From assembly GCA_017546145.1 (NCBI GenBank), contig JAFYXN010000016.1, forward strand, positions 22,655-86,654: 64,000 nt of DNA, written 5' to 3'. The position numbers and the translations under genes were made by a program. Each line of letters begins with the position of its first letter. Position 1 is the stretch's first letter. Under the pieces are notes generated by a model, which worked only from the letters and a program-made list of their open reading frames with translations, was not told where the DNA came from and made no database searches. This DNA comes from Clostridia bacterium (GTDB lineage: Bacteria; Bacillota; Clostridia; Monoglobales; Monoglobaceae). Of this stretch, positions 35,391-44,235 are shown piece by piece.

Positions 35391-36602
35391 TTAAAGAAGC
35401 GCTTTAAGTCTGTCGTTTACTGCAAGAAGAAATTCCTCGGTGTTAACCTTTTTTTTGTTTTCAAGCTTTGAAAGGAGGTATAAATCACCTGTCATTACAC
35501 CGTCTTCAATAGTTTGAATGGTTGCTTTCTCTAACTTGTCGGCAAAAGCGCAAAGGTCAGAAAGTCCGTCAAGCTCGCCTCTTTTGCGAAGTGCGCCTGT
35601 CCATGCAAACAATGTTGCGACACTGTTTGTGGATGTTTCTTCGCCTTTTAAGTGTTTATAATAATGACGCTGTACGGTTCCGTGAGCGGCTTCGTATTCA
35701 TAAGTTCCGTCGGGTGATACAAGAACAGAAGTCATCATAGCAAGGCTTCCGTAGGCAGTTGCCACCATGTCGGACATAACATCTCCGTCATAGTTTTTGC
35801 AAGCCCAGATGTATCCGCCTTCAGAGCGCACAACGCGTGCAACCGCATCGTCGATAAGTGTATAGAAGTATTCAATGCCGGCAGCATCAAATTTTTCTTT
35901 ATATTCAGCATCAAAAATCTCGTTGAATATATCCTTAAATCTGTGGTCGTACTTCTTTGAAATGGTGTCCTTGGTTGCAAACCAAATATCCTGCTTTGTG
36001 TCAAGGGCATAGTTAAAGCAGCAGCGTGCAAAGCTTTGAATTGACTGGTCTATATTGTGAAGACCCTGAATAATGCCGGCACTGCTGTCAAATTCGTGGA
36101 TTGTCTGACGGATTTCGTTTCCGTCTTTATCGGTGCAAACAAGCTCACACTTTGAGCCCTCAGGAACCTGCATCTCGGTGTTTTTGTAAACATCACCGTA
36201 AGCGTGACGCGCAATGGTGATGGGCTTTGTCCAAGTCGGAATATATGGTGTGATACCCTTTACGATGATAGGCGCGCGGAAAACTGTTCCGTCAAGGATT
36301 GCACGGATAGTACCATTAGGTGATTTCCACATCTCCTTAAGGTTGTATTCCTTAACGCGGTCTGCGTTTGGAGTAATGGTTGCACACTTAACTGCAACAC
36401 CGTATTTTTTTGTTGCATAAGCCGAGTCAAAGGTAACCTTGTCGTCGGTTTCGTTTCTGTATTCAAGACCAAGGTCATAATACTCGCTCTTTAAATCAAC
36501 ATAAGGAAGGATAAGTATATCCTTAATAAGCTTCCATATTATTCTGGTCATTTCATCCCCGTCCATCTCAACAAGGGGGGTAATCATTTTAATTTTTTCC
36601 AT
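35391..36602 (-). CDS. icd: NADP-dependent isocitrate dehydrogenase
   Basis: The 403-residue protein matches the subfamily II NADP-ICDH of eukaryotes and many anaerobes ([38 protein letters not shown]-like [10 protein letters not shown] region). It converts isocitrate to 2-oxoglutarate and NADPH. It is 35 bp downstream of aconitase, so the two perform the oxidative TCA arm toward glutamate. The ATG has AAAGGA upstream. Confidence 0.95.
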   Translation of the reverse strand: MEKIKMITPLVEMDGDEMTRIIWKLIKDILILPYVDLKSEYYDLGLEYRNETDDKVTFDSAYATKKYGVAVKCATITPNADRVKEYNLKEMWKSPNGTIRAILDGTVFRAPIIVKGITPYIPTWTKPITIARHAYGDVYKNTEMQVPEGSKCELVCTDKDGNEIRQTIHEFDSSAGIIQGLHNIDQSIQSFARCCFNYALDTKQDIWFATKDTISKKYDHRFKDIFNEIFDAEYKEKFDAAGIEYFYTLIDDAVARVVRSEGGYIWACKNYDGDVMSDMVATAYGSLAMMTSVLVSPDGTYEYEAAHGTVQRHYYKHLKGEETSTNSVATLFAWTGALRKRGELDGLSDLCAFADKLEKATIQTIEDGVMTGDLYLLSKLENKKKVNTEEFLLAVNDRLKALL

Positions 36603-36637
36603 TTTGCATATTCCTTTCAGCGTGTAATATATTTTGT

Positions 36638-38569
36638 TTAGCTGTTTTCTCTTGTGTAGTTAAGAAGACCTCCGGCTTTTATCATAGCTCTTTGACGCTC
36701 TGAAAGGTCAAGCTTCACCTTGAAGTCAAAGCCACGGCTTACATTGGTAACGGTAAGCTCATCAGCTGTCATAATTGCTTCGGTAAGATTAGAGAGTTTC
36801 AGCTCGTCGTTTTGGTCAATCCGGTCATAGTCGGCTTCGTCTGCAAATGTAAGAGGGATTATTCCTGCATTAATAAGATTTGCCATGTGTATTCTTGCAA
36901 ACGATTTAACAATAACAGCCTTAATGCCAAGATAAAGCGGAGCAAGTGCTGCGTGTTCTCTTGAAGACCCCTGTCCATAGTTTGAGCCGCCGACAATAAT
37001 GCTCTTGCCAAGCTCTAAAGCACGCTTGGGGAAGCTTTCGTCGCATACGGCAAAACAATATTCAGAAATCTTTGGAATATTTGACCTGAGCGGCAGAATT
37101 TTTGCGCCGGCAGGCATAATATGGTCGGTTGTAATGTTGTCGCCAACTTTAAGGCTGCACTTTGCACAGATTTCGGCGCTCATTGCCTCTGAAACAGGGA
37201 ACGGCTTAATGTTAGGGCCTCTCAGAACCTCAACTGTATCCATGTCTTCTGCGCTAACCGGCGGAACAATCATGTTATCGTTAATTGTAAACACTTCAGG
37301 AAGCTCAAATTCGGGCATATCTCCAAGTGTTCTGGGGTCGGTAAGAATACCGGTAAGTGCCGAGGCTGCAGCAAGCTCGGGGGATACAAGATAAATCTGT
37401 CCGTCCTTTGTTCCGCTGCGTCCTTCAAAGTTTCTGTTGAAGGTACGAAGTGAAATACCGCCCGAGTTGGGAGATTGTCCCATACCTATACAAGGACCGC
37501 ACGCGCTTTCCAAGATTCTTGCACCTGCATCAATCATATCTGAAAGTGCGCCGCAGGCAGCAAGCATATTAAGTACCTGCTTTGAGCCGGGAGCAATTGA
37601 AAGCGAAACATCGGGATGAACGGTTTTTCCCTTTAAGATATATGCAACCTTCAGCATATCAAGAAGAGAAGAGTTTGTGCATGAGCCTATACAAACCTGA
37701 TCAATCTTCATTGCGCCTATCTCAGAAACCGACTTGACATTATCGGGTGAATGAGGGCAGGCTGCAAGAGGAACAAGCTCGCTGAGGTTAATTTCAATAG
37801 CCTCGTCATATATTGCATCAGGGTCAGCCGAGAGGGGAGTGAAGTCTTCCTCGCGCGCCTGAGCCTTTAAAAACTCGCGTGTAATTTCGTCTGAGGGGAA
37901 TACAGAGGTGGTTGCTCCAAGCTCTGCACCCATGTTAGTAATGGTAGCACGCTCAGGAACTGAAAGAGTTTTTACGCCTTCGCCTGTGTATTCGATTATC
38001 TTTCCGACGCCGCCTTTAACAGAAAGTCTGCGAAGAACTTCTAAAATAACGTCCTTTGCCGCAACCCATGGACTCAGCTTGCCATAAAGCTCAACCTTAA
38101 CAATTTTGGGGCAAGTGATATAATATGTACCGCCGCCCATTGCAACTGCGACATCCATTCCGCCTGCACCGATTGCAAGCATACCAATTCCGCCGCCGGT
38201 AGGCGTATGACTGTCTGAGCCTATAAGAGTTTTGCCGGGGACACCAAATCTTTCAAGGTGAACCTGATGGCAGATTCCGTTGCCGGGTCGTGAAAAATAT
38301 ATACCGTGCTTTTTGCAAACGCTGCCGATAAATCTGTGGTCATCTGCGTTTTCAAAGCCGCTTTGCAGTGTATTGTGGTCGATATAGGCAACTGACCTTT
38401 CTGTTTTTACGCGCGGAACGCCCATGGCTTCAAACTCAAGATAAGCCATTGTTCCGGTGGCGTCCTGTGTCAGTGTCTGGTCAATTTTAATTCCGATTTC
38501 CTGTCCGGCAATCATTTCGCCGCAGACAAGGTGGTTTTTAATAATCTTTTGTGCAAGTGTAAGTCCCAT
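36638..38569 (-). CDS. acnA: Aconitate hydratase
   Basis: The 643-residue enzyme has the aconitase [4Fe-4S] cysteines in CIGSCTNSS and ACGPCIGMG and the late active-site segment [14 protein letters not shown]. It isomerises citrate to isocitrate via cis-aconitate. The ATG at 38569 has GGAGG 9 nt upstream. Citrate synthase is not in the window. Its length and sequence match the shorter clostridial aconitase type. It heads acnA-icd-rex. Confidence 0.94.
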   Translation of the reverse strand: MGLTLAQKIIKNHLVCGEMIAGQEIGIKIDQTLTQDATGTMAYLEFEAMGVPRVKTERSVAYIDHNTLQSGFENADDHRFIGSVCKKHGIYFSRPGNGICHQVHLERFGVPGKTLIGSDSHTPTGGGIGMLAIGAGGMDVAVAMGGGTYYITCPKIVKVELYGKLSPWVAAKDVILEVLRRLSVKGGVGKIIEYTGEGVKTLSVPERATITNMGAELGATTSVFPSDEITREFLKAQAREEDFTPLSADPDAIYDEAIEINLSELVPLAACPHSPDNVKSVSEIGAMKIDQVCIGSCTNSSLLDMLKVAYILKGKTVHPDVSLSIAPGSKQVLNMLAACGALSDMIDAGARILESACGPCIGMGQSPNSGGISLRTFNRNFEGRSGTKDGQIYLVSPELAAASALTGILTDPRTLGDMPEFELPEVFTINDNMIVPPVSAEDMDTVEVLRGPNIKPFPVSEAMSAEICAKCSLKVGDNITTDHIMPAGAKILPLRSNIPKISEYCFAVCDESFPKRALELGKSIIVGGSNYGQGSSREHAALAPLYLGIKAVIVKSFARIHMANLINAGIIPLTFADEADYDRIDQNDELKLSNLTEAIMTADELTVTNVSRGFDFKVKLDLSERQRAMIKAGGLLNYTRENS

Positions 38570-38606
38570 ATCTGTTGTCCTCCGTAAATAAACATTATAC
38601 CTTAAT

Positions 38607-38635
38607 ATTTTATACAAAAAACGCATCTTTGTCAA
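38607..38635 (-). promoter_or_regulatory. Promoter of the acnA-icd-rex operon
   Basis: On the minus strand TTGACA (complement of 38630-38635), 17 bp and TAAAAT (complement of 38607-38612). A 6-1-6 inverted repeat ATATAG/CTATAT at 38653-38665 sits just upstream and could be an operator. Confidence 0.7.
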
Positions 38636-38733
38636 GCTTTTGACGTTAGGAAATATAGCCTATATATATCAGGCAAAGGTCAAAAAATTATATAATTTTC
38701 CAAAAGATGGGTATATAAATTATATTATTCACT

Positions 38734-38754
38734 TTATCCACAGAGTTATCCACA
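38734..38754 (+). promoter_or_regulatory. Two consensus DnaA boxes, 12-bp period
   Basis: TTATCCACA occurs at 38734-38742 and 38746-38754 in the same orientation, in an AT-rich gap between the acnA promoter and the ruvX promoter. CCACAG/CTGTGG (38750-38755 with 38762-38767) forms an inverted repeat just downstream. No dnaA, dnaN or rpmH gene is present, so a regulatory or DARS/datA-like role is more likely than oriC. Confidence 0.75.
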
Positions 38755-38856
38755 GCGAAAACTGTGGTATTTTTGGGTTTTTGGGGAAGTTTTAACATTA
38801 TTCAAAAGAATTTTTAAAAAATGGCTGTGAAAAACTGTTGATGGTGAAAATAGCAC

Positions 38857-38885
38857 TTGCGAATAATGAATAAATATGGTACAAT
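38857..38885 (+). promoter_or_regulatory. Predicted promoter of ruvX
   Basis: TTGCGA (38857-38862), 17 bp and TACAAT (38880-38885), 39 bp before the ATG. Confidence 0.65.
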
Positions 38886-38924
38886 ATTTTAAAAGTACTG
38901 TATGTGAAAGGTGGCGGCGGACAG

Positions 38925-39335
38925 ATGATTTTAGGAGTGGATTTCGGAGACAGCCGAACAGGCTATGCGACTTCCGATTCGCTTGGGTTTGCTGCACACA
39001 CGCTGGAAACATTTAACGAGAAAAACATGAACAAAGTGGCGCAATACACAGCAAAGCTTGCAAAAGACCTCGGCGCTGAGAAAATAGTCCTTGGCTTTCC
39101 TAAAAACATGAACGGAACAGTTGGTGACAGAGGGAAAAAGACAAAAAAATTTGCTGCAATTTTGCGTGAGCTCACCGGACTTGAGGTGATTCTTTGGGAT
39201 GAACGTCTTACCACGGTTTCGGCACACAATCTTATGAACGAAACAAATGTCCGCGGCAAAAAACGCAAAGAGGCTGTGGACAAGATTGCTGCCGCATATA
39301 TACTTCAGGCATATCTTGACAGCAATAAAATTTAA
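38925..39335 (+). CDS. ruvX: Holliday junction resolvase RuvX/YqgF
   Basis: The 136-residue RNase H-fold nuclease has GVDFGDSRTG (first catalytic Asp), LGFPKNMNGTVG, DERLTTVSA and DKIAAAYILQAYL. It acts in 16S rRNA 5' maturation and/or Holliday junction resolution. The ATG at 38925 is chosen; an in-frame GTG at 38904 adds a Gly-rich extension. A DUF1292 gene follows, the order known from Firmicutes (yrrK-yrzB). Confidence 0.93.
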   Translation: MILGVDFGDSRTGYATSDSLGFAAHTLETFNEKNMNKVAQYTAKLAKDLGAEKIVLGFPKNMNGTVGDRGKKTKKFAAILRELTGLEVILWDERLTTVSAHNLMNETNVRGKKRKEAVDKIAAAYILQAYLDSNKI

Positions 39336-39365
39336 TATAAATATAGAAACAGGAAGGTGTAAAAA

Positions 39366-39686
39366 ATGACAGACAAATTTGAAAACATTGAAAACGGCAC
39401 ACAGGAAACAGAAAACGATTTTTTAGTTGACCTCTATGATGATGACGGCAATAAGCAGACGGTTGAACATCTTGATACCGTTCAGGTTGACGGCAGTGAT
39501 TATGTTATCTGCATTCCTTACAAAGAGCAAGAAGATGACGAGGTAGACGAGGTTATTATCCTCAAAATGGAATATGACGAAAATGACGATTATATTCTTG
39601 TTCCCGAAGAAGATTTGGAAATTCTCGACAGAGCGTATGAATTGTTCAAAGAAAGAAACGCAGACCTGTTTGATTTTGAGGACTAA
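39366..39686 (+). CDS. DUF1292 domain-containing protein (YrzB-like)
   Basis: The 106-residue acidic protein has the DUF1292 core VQVDGSDYVICIPY followed by DEVIILKMEYDENDDYILVPEEDLE. The domain is a small beta sheet of unknown function found throughout Firmicutes, nearly always next to ruvX. It is 30 bp downstream of ruvX with an AGGAAGG site. No catalytic residues are evident. Confidence 0.88.
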   Translation: MTDKFENIENGTQETENDFLVDLYDDDGNKQTVEHLDTVQVDGSDYVICIPYKEQEDDEVDEVIILKMEYDENDDYILVPEEDLEILDRAYELFKERNADLFDFED

Positions 39687-39711
39687 CTTCGCTCATGCTA
39701 AACACACAAAT

Positions 39712-39734
39712 GGACGAAGCCAAAGGCTTCGTCC
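39712..39734 (+). terminator. Hairpin after the DUF1292 gene
   Basis: A perfect 10-bp stem (39712-39721 with 39725-39734) with an AAA loop; the T run starts seven bases later, so termination may be partial and topB may be read through. Confidence 0.65.
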
Positions 39735-39758
39735 TATGCATTTTTGCAAAGATGAAGG

Positions 39759-41858
39759 GTGATTAAAATAGTACTTATTATTGCAGAGAAGCCCAGCCTT
39801 GCCAGAAACATTATGGCAGGGATAGGGAAAATGACAAAACACGACGGATATTTTGAAGGCGGAGGTTACATTATAACCTGGGCCTTTGGTCATTTGTTCT
39901 CTCTTGCAGACGTAGAGGCGTATTGTCCTTCGTCAGAAGAAAAACCAAGATGGACTATGGACAACCTCCCCTGTTTTCCTGAAACATTTAAATTTGAAAT
40001 AAAAAAGGACAGCAGCAAAAAAACAGATTCCGGTGCTCAGAAGCAGTTTGAGATAATAAAAACTCTTTGCAATCGTAATGACGTTGACACAATAATCAAT
40101 GCGGGCGATGCAGACCGTGAGGGTGAAATTATAGTCCGCACTTGCATAGATAAGGCGCTGGACGGCAAAAAAGCGTTAAAAAGAATATGGCTTCCGGACC
40201 AGACTCCACAGACTGTTCAGGAGGCGATGAAGTCATTAAAAGACGAGCGTGAATACGATAATCTTGCAAATGAGGGTTATGCCAGAACATATACAGATTG
40301 GCTTTATGGCGTCAATCTGACGCGTTATGCAACGTTAAGAGCAGGCACATTGCTGAGGGTAGGCAGAGTTATTGTGCCTATTGTAAAGGCAATTTATGAC
40401 AGGGACATGGCGATACGCAACTTTGTTCCCGATATTTATTATGCACTGGTAAGCAAGGCTGAAACCCGCGGTGAAGAAATAGAGCTTATCAGCAAAAATA
40501 AGTATAATAAAAACGAAATCAACAAAGCTAAAGAACTTTGCGAAAAATACAATGCGGCGCAAGCGGTAGTAACCGCAAAAAAGAAGAAGAAGGATAAGTT
40601 AAATCCGGGCAAGCTGTATTCCTTGACAAAGCTTCAGAATTATCTGGGAAAACGTTATAAGATGTCCATGGCAGAAAGTCTGGAAATTCTTCAGGGACTA
40701 TACGAAAAAGGTTATGTTACATACCCCAGAACAAATTCTGAATACCTTGCATCGGCAGAGCAGGGCAAAATAAAAACGATACTAAAGTCTGTAAAAGAGC
40801 TTGGCTATCCGGTAGAATTCAGATTTGACAAAAAAATATTTGACGATTCCAAAATTGAATCTCACTCGGCACTGACACCTACATATAAAATTCCCGACAA
40901 AACCAAACTTACCGAGAACGAAATGAAGGTTTACAGTGCAATTATGCGCAGGTTTGTTGCGGTTTTTTGTTCGGAAGAGTGTATTACAGAAAAGACCGAA
41001 ATCACCGTTTCGGTGGGCGATTTAGAGCAGTTCAGCCTCAAAGGGACTGTTATCGTTCAGCCGGGATGGACGGCGTATGATACCTATACCCGAAAAGACA
41101 AAATTCTGCCGGCACTTGAAAAGGGTGATTTGGTAAATATTGATTTTAAGCCTGTTGAAAAGGAAACAACGCCGCCCAGGCATTATACAATAGAAACACT
41201 TAACAATTACCTTAAAAACCCCTTCAAAGACGAAAAGGCACAGCTCAGTGAGCAGGAGGACGAGGAAGCGGAATACCGTGCCATGTTTGAGGGTCTTGAA
41301 CTTGGTACAGAGGCTACCAGAACAGGTATTATCGATAATGCCCGAAAGAGTGAATACATTCTTTTAAAAAAGGATACATACACAATTTTGCCGGCAGGCG
41401 AAAATCTTATTAAGTCGCTTAGCCGCATGAATATAAGCATGGATAAGTTTAAAACCTCGCAAATGGGTGTTGCTTTAAAAAAGGTTTTTCGTGGCGAAAG
41501 CACCACAGCCGACGCTGTGGAAATGGTCAAGGGCGAAATTTCAGCAATTTTTGCAGAGGCTATGCAAAAGGGCGACAGCTTTGACGGTTTTGTGGGTGAC
41601 GTAATAGGTAAGTGCCCTGTATGCGGGGCAGATGTGACCAGAACACGATTTGGTTATGGCTGCAGCGGTTACCGCGAAGGCTGTAAATTCTCGTCAGGCA
41701 ATGTTATTTGCGGAAAGGTTATCTCGGTAGATACCATGAAAAAGCTTCTTCAAACAGGCACAACAGACCTGATGTCAGGCTTTGTTTCAAAGCGGACAGG
41801 CAAAGAGTTTTCTGCAAAGCTTGCACTGGAAGCTGGCAAGGTTGTATTTAGGTTTTAG
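39759..41858 (+). CDS. topB: DNA topoisomerase III
   Basis: The 699-residue type IA topoisomerase has a Toprim domain (IIAEKPSLAR ... NAGDADREGE), an active-site Tyr322 in GYVTYPRTNSEYL, and a C-terminal zinc-ribbon/repeat region (CPVCGAD ... CSGYREGC). It decatenates DNA using Mg2+. The GTG at 39759 gives the canonical start two residues before VLIIAEKP, but its ribosome site (GAAGG) abuts the codon, so initiation may be weak. Confidence 0.94.
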   Translation: MIKIVLIIAEKPSLARNIMAGIGKMTKHDGYFEGGGYIITWAFGHLFSLADVEAYCPSSEEKPRWTMDNLPCFPETFKFEIKKDSSKKTDSGAQKQFEIIKTLCNRNDVDTIINAGDADREGEIIVRTCIDKALDGKKALKRIWLPDQTPQTVQEAMKSLKDEREYDNLANEGYARTYTDWLYGVNLTRYATLRAGTLLRVGRVIVPIVKAIYDRDMAIRNFVPDIYYALVSKAETRGEEIELISKNKYNKNEINKAKELCEKYNAAQAVVTAKKKKKDKLNPGKLYSLTKLQNYLGKRYKMSMAESLEILQGLYEKGYVTYPRTNSEYLASAEQGKIKTILKSVKELGYPVEFRFDKKIFDDSKIESHSALTPTYKIPDKTKLTENEMKVYSAIMRRFVAVFCSEECITEKTEITVSVGDLEQFSLKGTVIVQPGWTAYDTYTRKDKILPALEKGDLVNIDFKPVEKETTPPRHYTIETLNNYLKNPFKDEKAQLSEQEDEEAEYRAMFEGLELGTEATRTGIIDNARKSEYILLKKDTYTILPAGENLIKSLSRMNISMDKFKTSQMGVALKKVFRGESTTADAVEMVKGEISAIFAEAMQKGDSFDGFVGDVIGKCPVCGADVTRTRFGYGCSGYREGCKFSSGNVICGKVISVDTMKKLLQTGTTDLMSGFVSKRTGKEFSAKLALEAGKVVFRF

Positions 41859-41882
41859 AATTTACAATTAATTGACAAAAAT

Positions 41883-41911
41883 TTGACTTTTGTTATTTAT
41901 TGTGATATTAT
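41883..41911 (+). promoter_or_regulatory. Predicted promoter of nfnAB
   Basis: TTGACT (41883-41888), 17 bp and TATTAT (41906-41911), 40 bp before nfnA. Confidence 0.6.
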
Positions 41912-41951
41912 TTTCTTTTAGAAATTCGGTTTAAGGCTTGGAGGTTTATAT

Positions 41952-42794
41952 ATGTTTCGCATCACAAGAAAAGAATCTTTAAATCCTACAGTAACTCTTA
42001 TGGAGGTTGACGCTCCGCTGGTTGCCAGAAAGGCGCAGGCAGGGCAGTTTATTATTCTGCGTGTTGATGAAGACGGAGAGAGAATCCCTTTGACTATTGC
42101 GGATTACGACAGAGAGTTGGGTACAATTACAATAATTTTTCAGGTTGTGGGTGCGACAACCGAAAAACTGAATCATTTAAATGAGGGTGAATATATTTGT
42201 GACTTTGCAGGACCTTTAGGGAAAGCGTCTGAGGTTACCGGGTTTAAAAAGGTAGCCGTTATAGGCGGCGGAGTGGGCTGTGCCATTGCATATCCTACAG
42301 CTAAGGCGCTCAAGACAAACGGAGCAGAGGTTCATTCTATTGTTGGCTTTAGAAACCGTGATTTGGTTATACTTGAACAAGAATTTAAAAAGGTCAGCGA
42401 TAAGCTTGTTATAATGACAGATGACGGTTCTTATGGAGAAAAAGGTCTTGTCACAGATGCTCTTAAGGCACTTGTTGAAAGCGGCGAAAAGTATGACGAG
42501 GTAATTGCGATAGGTCCGCTGGTTATGATGAAGTTTGTATCACTTCTGACCAAAGAGCTTGGAATAAAAACAGTTGTCAGCATGAATCCCATAATGATTG
42601 ATGGTACGGGAATGTGTGGAGGCTGCAGGCTGACCGTTGGCGGCGAAATGAAGTTTGCCTGTGTTGATGGTCCTGATTTTGACGGGCATCTGGTGGATTT
42701 TGATGAGGCAATACGCCGTTCATCCATTTATCGCGAAACCGAGCGAAAAACGCATGAGGATACATGTAATTTGTTTAAAGGAGGGGCTGTGTAA
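41952..42794 (+). CDS. nfnA: NADH-dependent ferredoxin:NADP+ oxidoreductase, small subunit (NfnA-like)
   Basis: The 280-residue protein has an FAD-binding beta-barrel (AGQFIILRVDEDGERIPLTI), a nucleotide domain (VAVIGGGVGCAIAYP) and a C-terminal [2Fe-2S] site (DGTGMCGGCR ... FACVDGPDF). This architecture fits the NfnA/dihydroorotate dehydrogenase electron-transfer subunit family. Adjacent nfnB, sharing a TAATG overlap, supports the electron-bifurcating transhydrogenase reading. Confidence 0.9.
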   Translation: MFRITRKESLNPTVTLMEVDAPLVARKAQAGQFIILRVDEDGERIPLTIADYDRELGTITIIFQVVGATTEKLNHLNEGEYICDFAGPLGKASEVTGFKKVAVIGGGVGCAIAYPTAKALKTNGAEVHSIVGFRNRDLVILEQEFKKVSDKLVIMTDDGSYGEKGLVTDALKALVESGEKYDEVIAIGPLVMMKFVSLLTKELGIKTVVSMNPIMIDGTGMCGGCRLTVGGEMKFACVDGPDFDGHLVDFDEAIRRSSIYRETERKTHEDTCNLFKGGAV

Positions 42795-44185
42795 TGGCTA
42801 ACATGTCACCTAAAAAGAACGAGATGCCGGTGCAGGCTCCTGATGTGAGAAATAAAAATTTCAGTGAGGTTGCACTTGGATATACTGAGCAACAGGCGAT
42901 TGACGAAGCAAAGCGTTGTCTTTCCTGCAAAAATAAACCTTGTGTTTCTGGCTGTCCTGTTCAGATAAATATTCCTGAATTTATTGCAAAGGTTGCAGAG
43001 GGCGACTTTAAAAGTGCATACGAGATTATTTACCGTTCAAGCTCATTGCCTGCGGTATGCGGCAGAGTTTGCCCGCAGGAGCGGCAATGTGAGTCAAAAT
43101 GTGTAAGAGGTATCAAAGGCGAGCCTGTTGCAATTGGCAGACTTGAACGCTTTGTTGCGGATTGGCATATAAAAAACTCTGACGAAATATCCAAAGAACC
43201 TTTAAACCCTGAAGGCAAAAGAGTTGCGGTTATCGGTTCAGGACCTTCGGGATTGACCTGCGCCGGAGACCTTGCAAAGCTGGGCTATAATGTGACAGTG
43301 TTTGAGGCGCTTCATGTTGCCGGAGGAGTTTTGGTTTATGGTATTCCTGAGTTCAGACTTCCAAAGGATATTGTAAAGAGAGAGATTGAAAATCTTAAAA
43401 AGCTTGGGGTAAAGATTATTACCAATGCTGTAATAGGAAAAACGCTTACAGTGGATGAACTTTTTGAGGACGGATATGAAGCTGTGTTTATTGGCTCAGG
43501 TGCAGGACTTCCCAGATTTATGAATATTCCGGGTGAAAATTTAAACGGCGTTTATTCTGCAAATGAATTTCTGACAAGAACAAACCTTATGAAAGCGTAT
43601 AAGGAAGATTCACAAACACCTATTATGAAGGCAAAAAAAGTAGCAGTAGTGGGCGGCGGAAACGTTGCAATGGACGCGGCACGCTGTGCAATGCGGCTTG
43701 GGGCTGATGAAACCTACATAGTTTACAGACGATCGATGGATGAAATGCCTGCACGGCGTGAAGAAGTCGAACATGCCGAGGAAGAGGGAATAGTATTCCT
43801 TACTCTTAATAATCCTGTCGAGATTATTGGTGACGAAAATAATTTTGTTGCGGGGATGAAATGCATTAAGATGGAGCTGGGCGAGCCTGATGAATCAGGA
43901 AGACGCAGTCCCATAGAAGTACAGGGGTCTGAATATGTTCTTGATGTGGACGCGGTTATCATGTCTATAGGCACATCGCCAAATCCTCTTATCAGAAGTA
44001 CGACAGAAGGTCTTGAAACGGACAGACGCGGTTGCATTATTACAGTGGATGAAAGCGGACGAACAACCAAAGAAGGTGTATACGCCGGCGGCGATGCTGT
44101 AACAGGTGCGGCAACGGTAATCCTTGCAATGGGTGCCGGAAAGTCTGCTGCAAAAGCAATTGATGAATATTTAAAAAGCAAATAA
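42794..44185 (+). CDS. nfnB: NADH-dependent ferredoxin:NADP+ oxidoreductase, large subunit (NfnB/GltA-like)
   Basis: The 463-residue flavoprotein begins with two [4Fe-4S]-type Cys sets (CLSCKNKPCVSGCPV and CGRVCPQERQCESKC). FAD and NADPH Rossmann motifs follow (VAVIGSGPSGLTCAGDLA and VAVVGGGNVAMDAARCA). Alone it could be called glutamate synthase small subunit; coupling to nfnA makes NfnB more likely. With NfnA it would couple ferredoxin and NADH to NADP+ reduction. Confidence 0.9.
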   Translation: MANMSPKKNEMPVQAPDVRNKNFSEVALGYTEQQAIDEAKRCLSCKNKPCVSGCPVQINIPEFIAKVAEGDFKSAYEIIYRSSSLPAVCGRVCPQERQCESKCVRGIKGEPVAIGRLERFVADWHIKNSDEISKEPLNPEGKRVAVIGSGPSGLTCAGDLAKLGYNVTVFEALHVAGGVLVYGIPEFRLPKDIVKREIENLKKLGVKIITNAVIGKTLTVDELFEDGYEAVFIGSGAGLPRFMNIPGENLNGVYSANEFLTRTNLMKAYKEDSQTPIMKAKKVAVVGGGNVAMDAARCAMRLGADETYIVYRRSMDEMPARREEVEHAEEEGIVFLTLNNPVEIIGDENNFVAGMKCIKMELGEPDESGRRSPIEVQGSEYVLDVDAVIMSIGTSPNPLIRSTTEGLETDRRGCIITVDESGRTTKEGVYAGGDAVTGAATVILAMGAGKSAAKAIDEYLKSK

Positions 44186-44186
44186 T

Positions 44187-44219
44187 AAAAAACGGTCACA
44201 TTTAATGTGACCGTTTTTT
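44187..44219. terminator. Bidirectional terminator after nfnB
   Basis: A perfect 15-bp stem (44187-44201 with 44205-44219) with A/T ends serves convergent nfnB and the symporter gene. Confidence 0.9.
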
Positions 44220-44235
44220 GCAAGTAAATTATTTT

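Noticed and set aside
38640..38925. Replication origin (oriC) at the two DnaA boxes
   Set aside because: Only two boxes, no dnaA/dnaN/rpmH neighbours and no clear unwinding element cluster; recorded as a DnaA-binding regulatory site instead.
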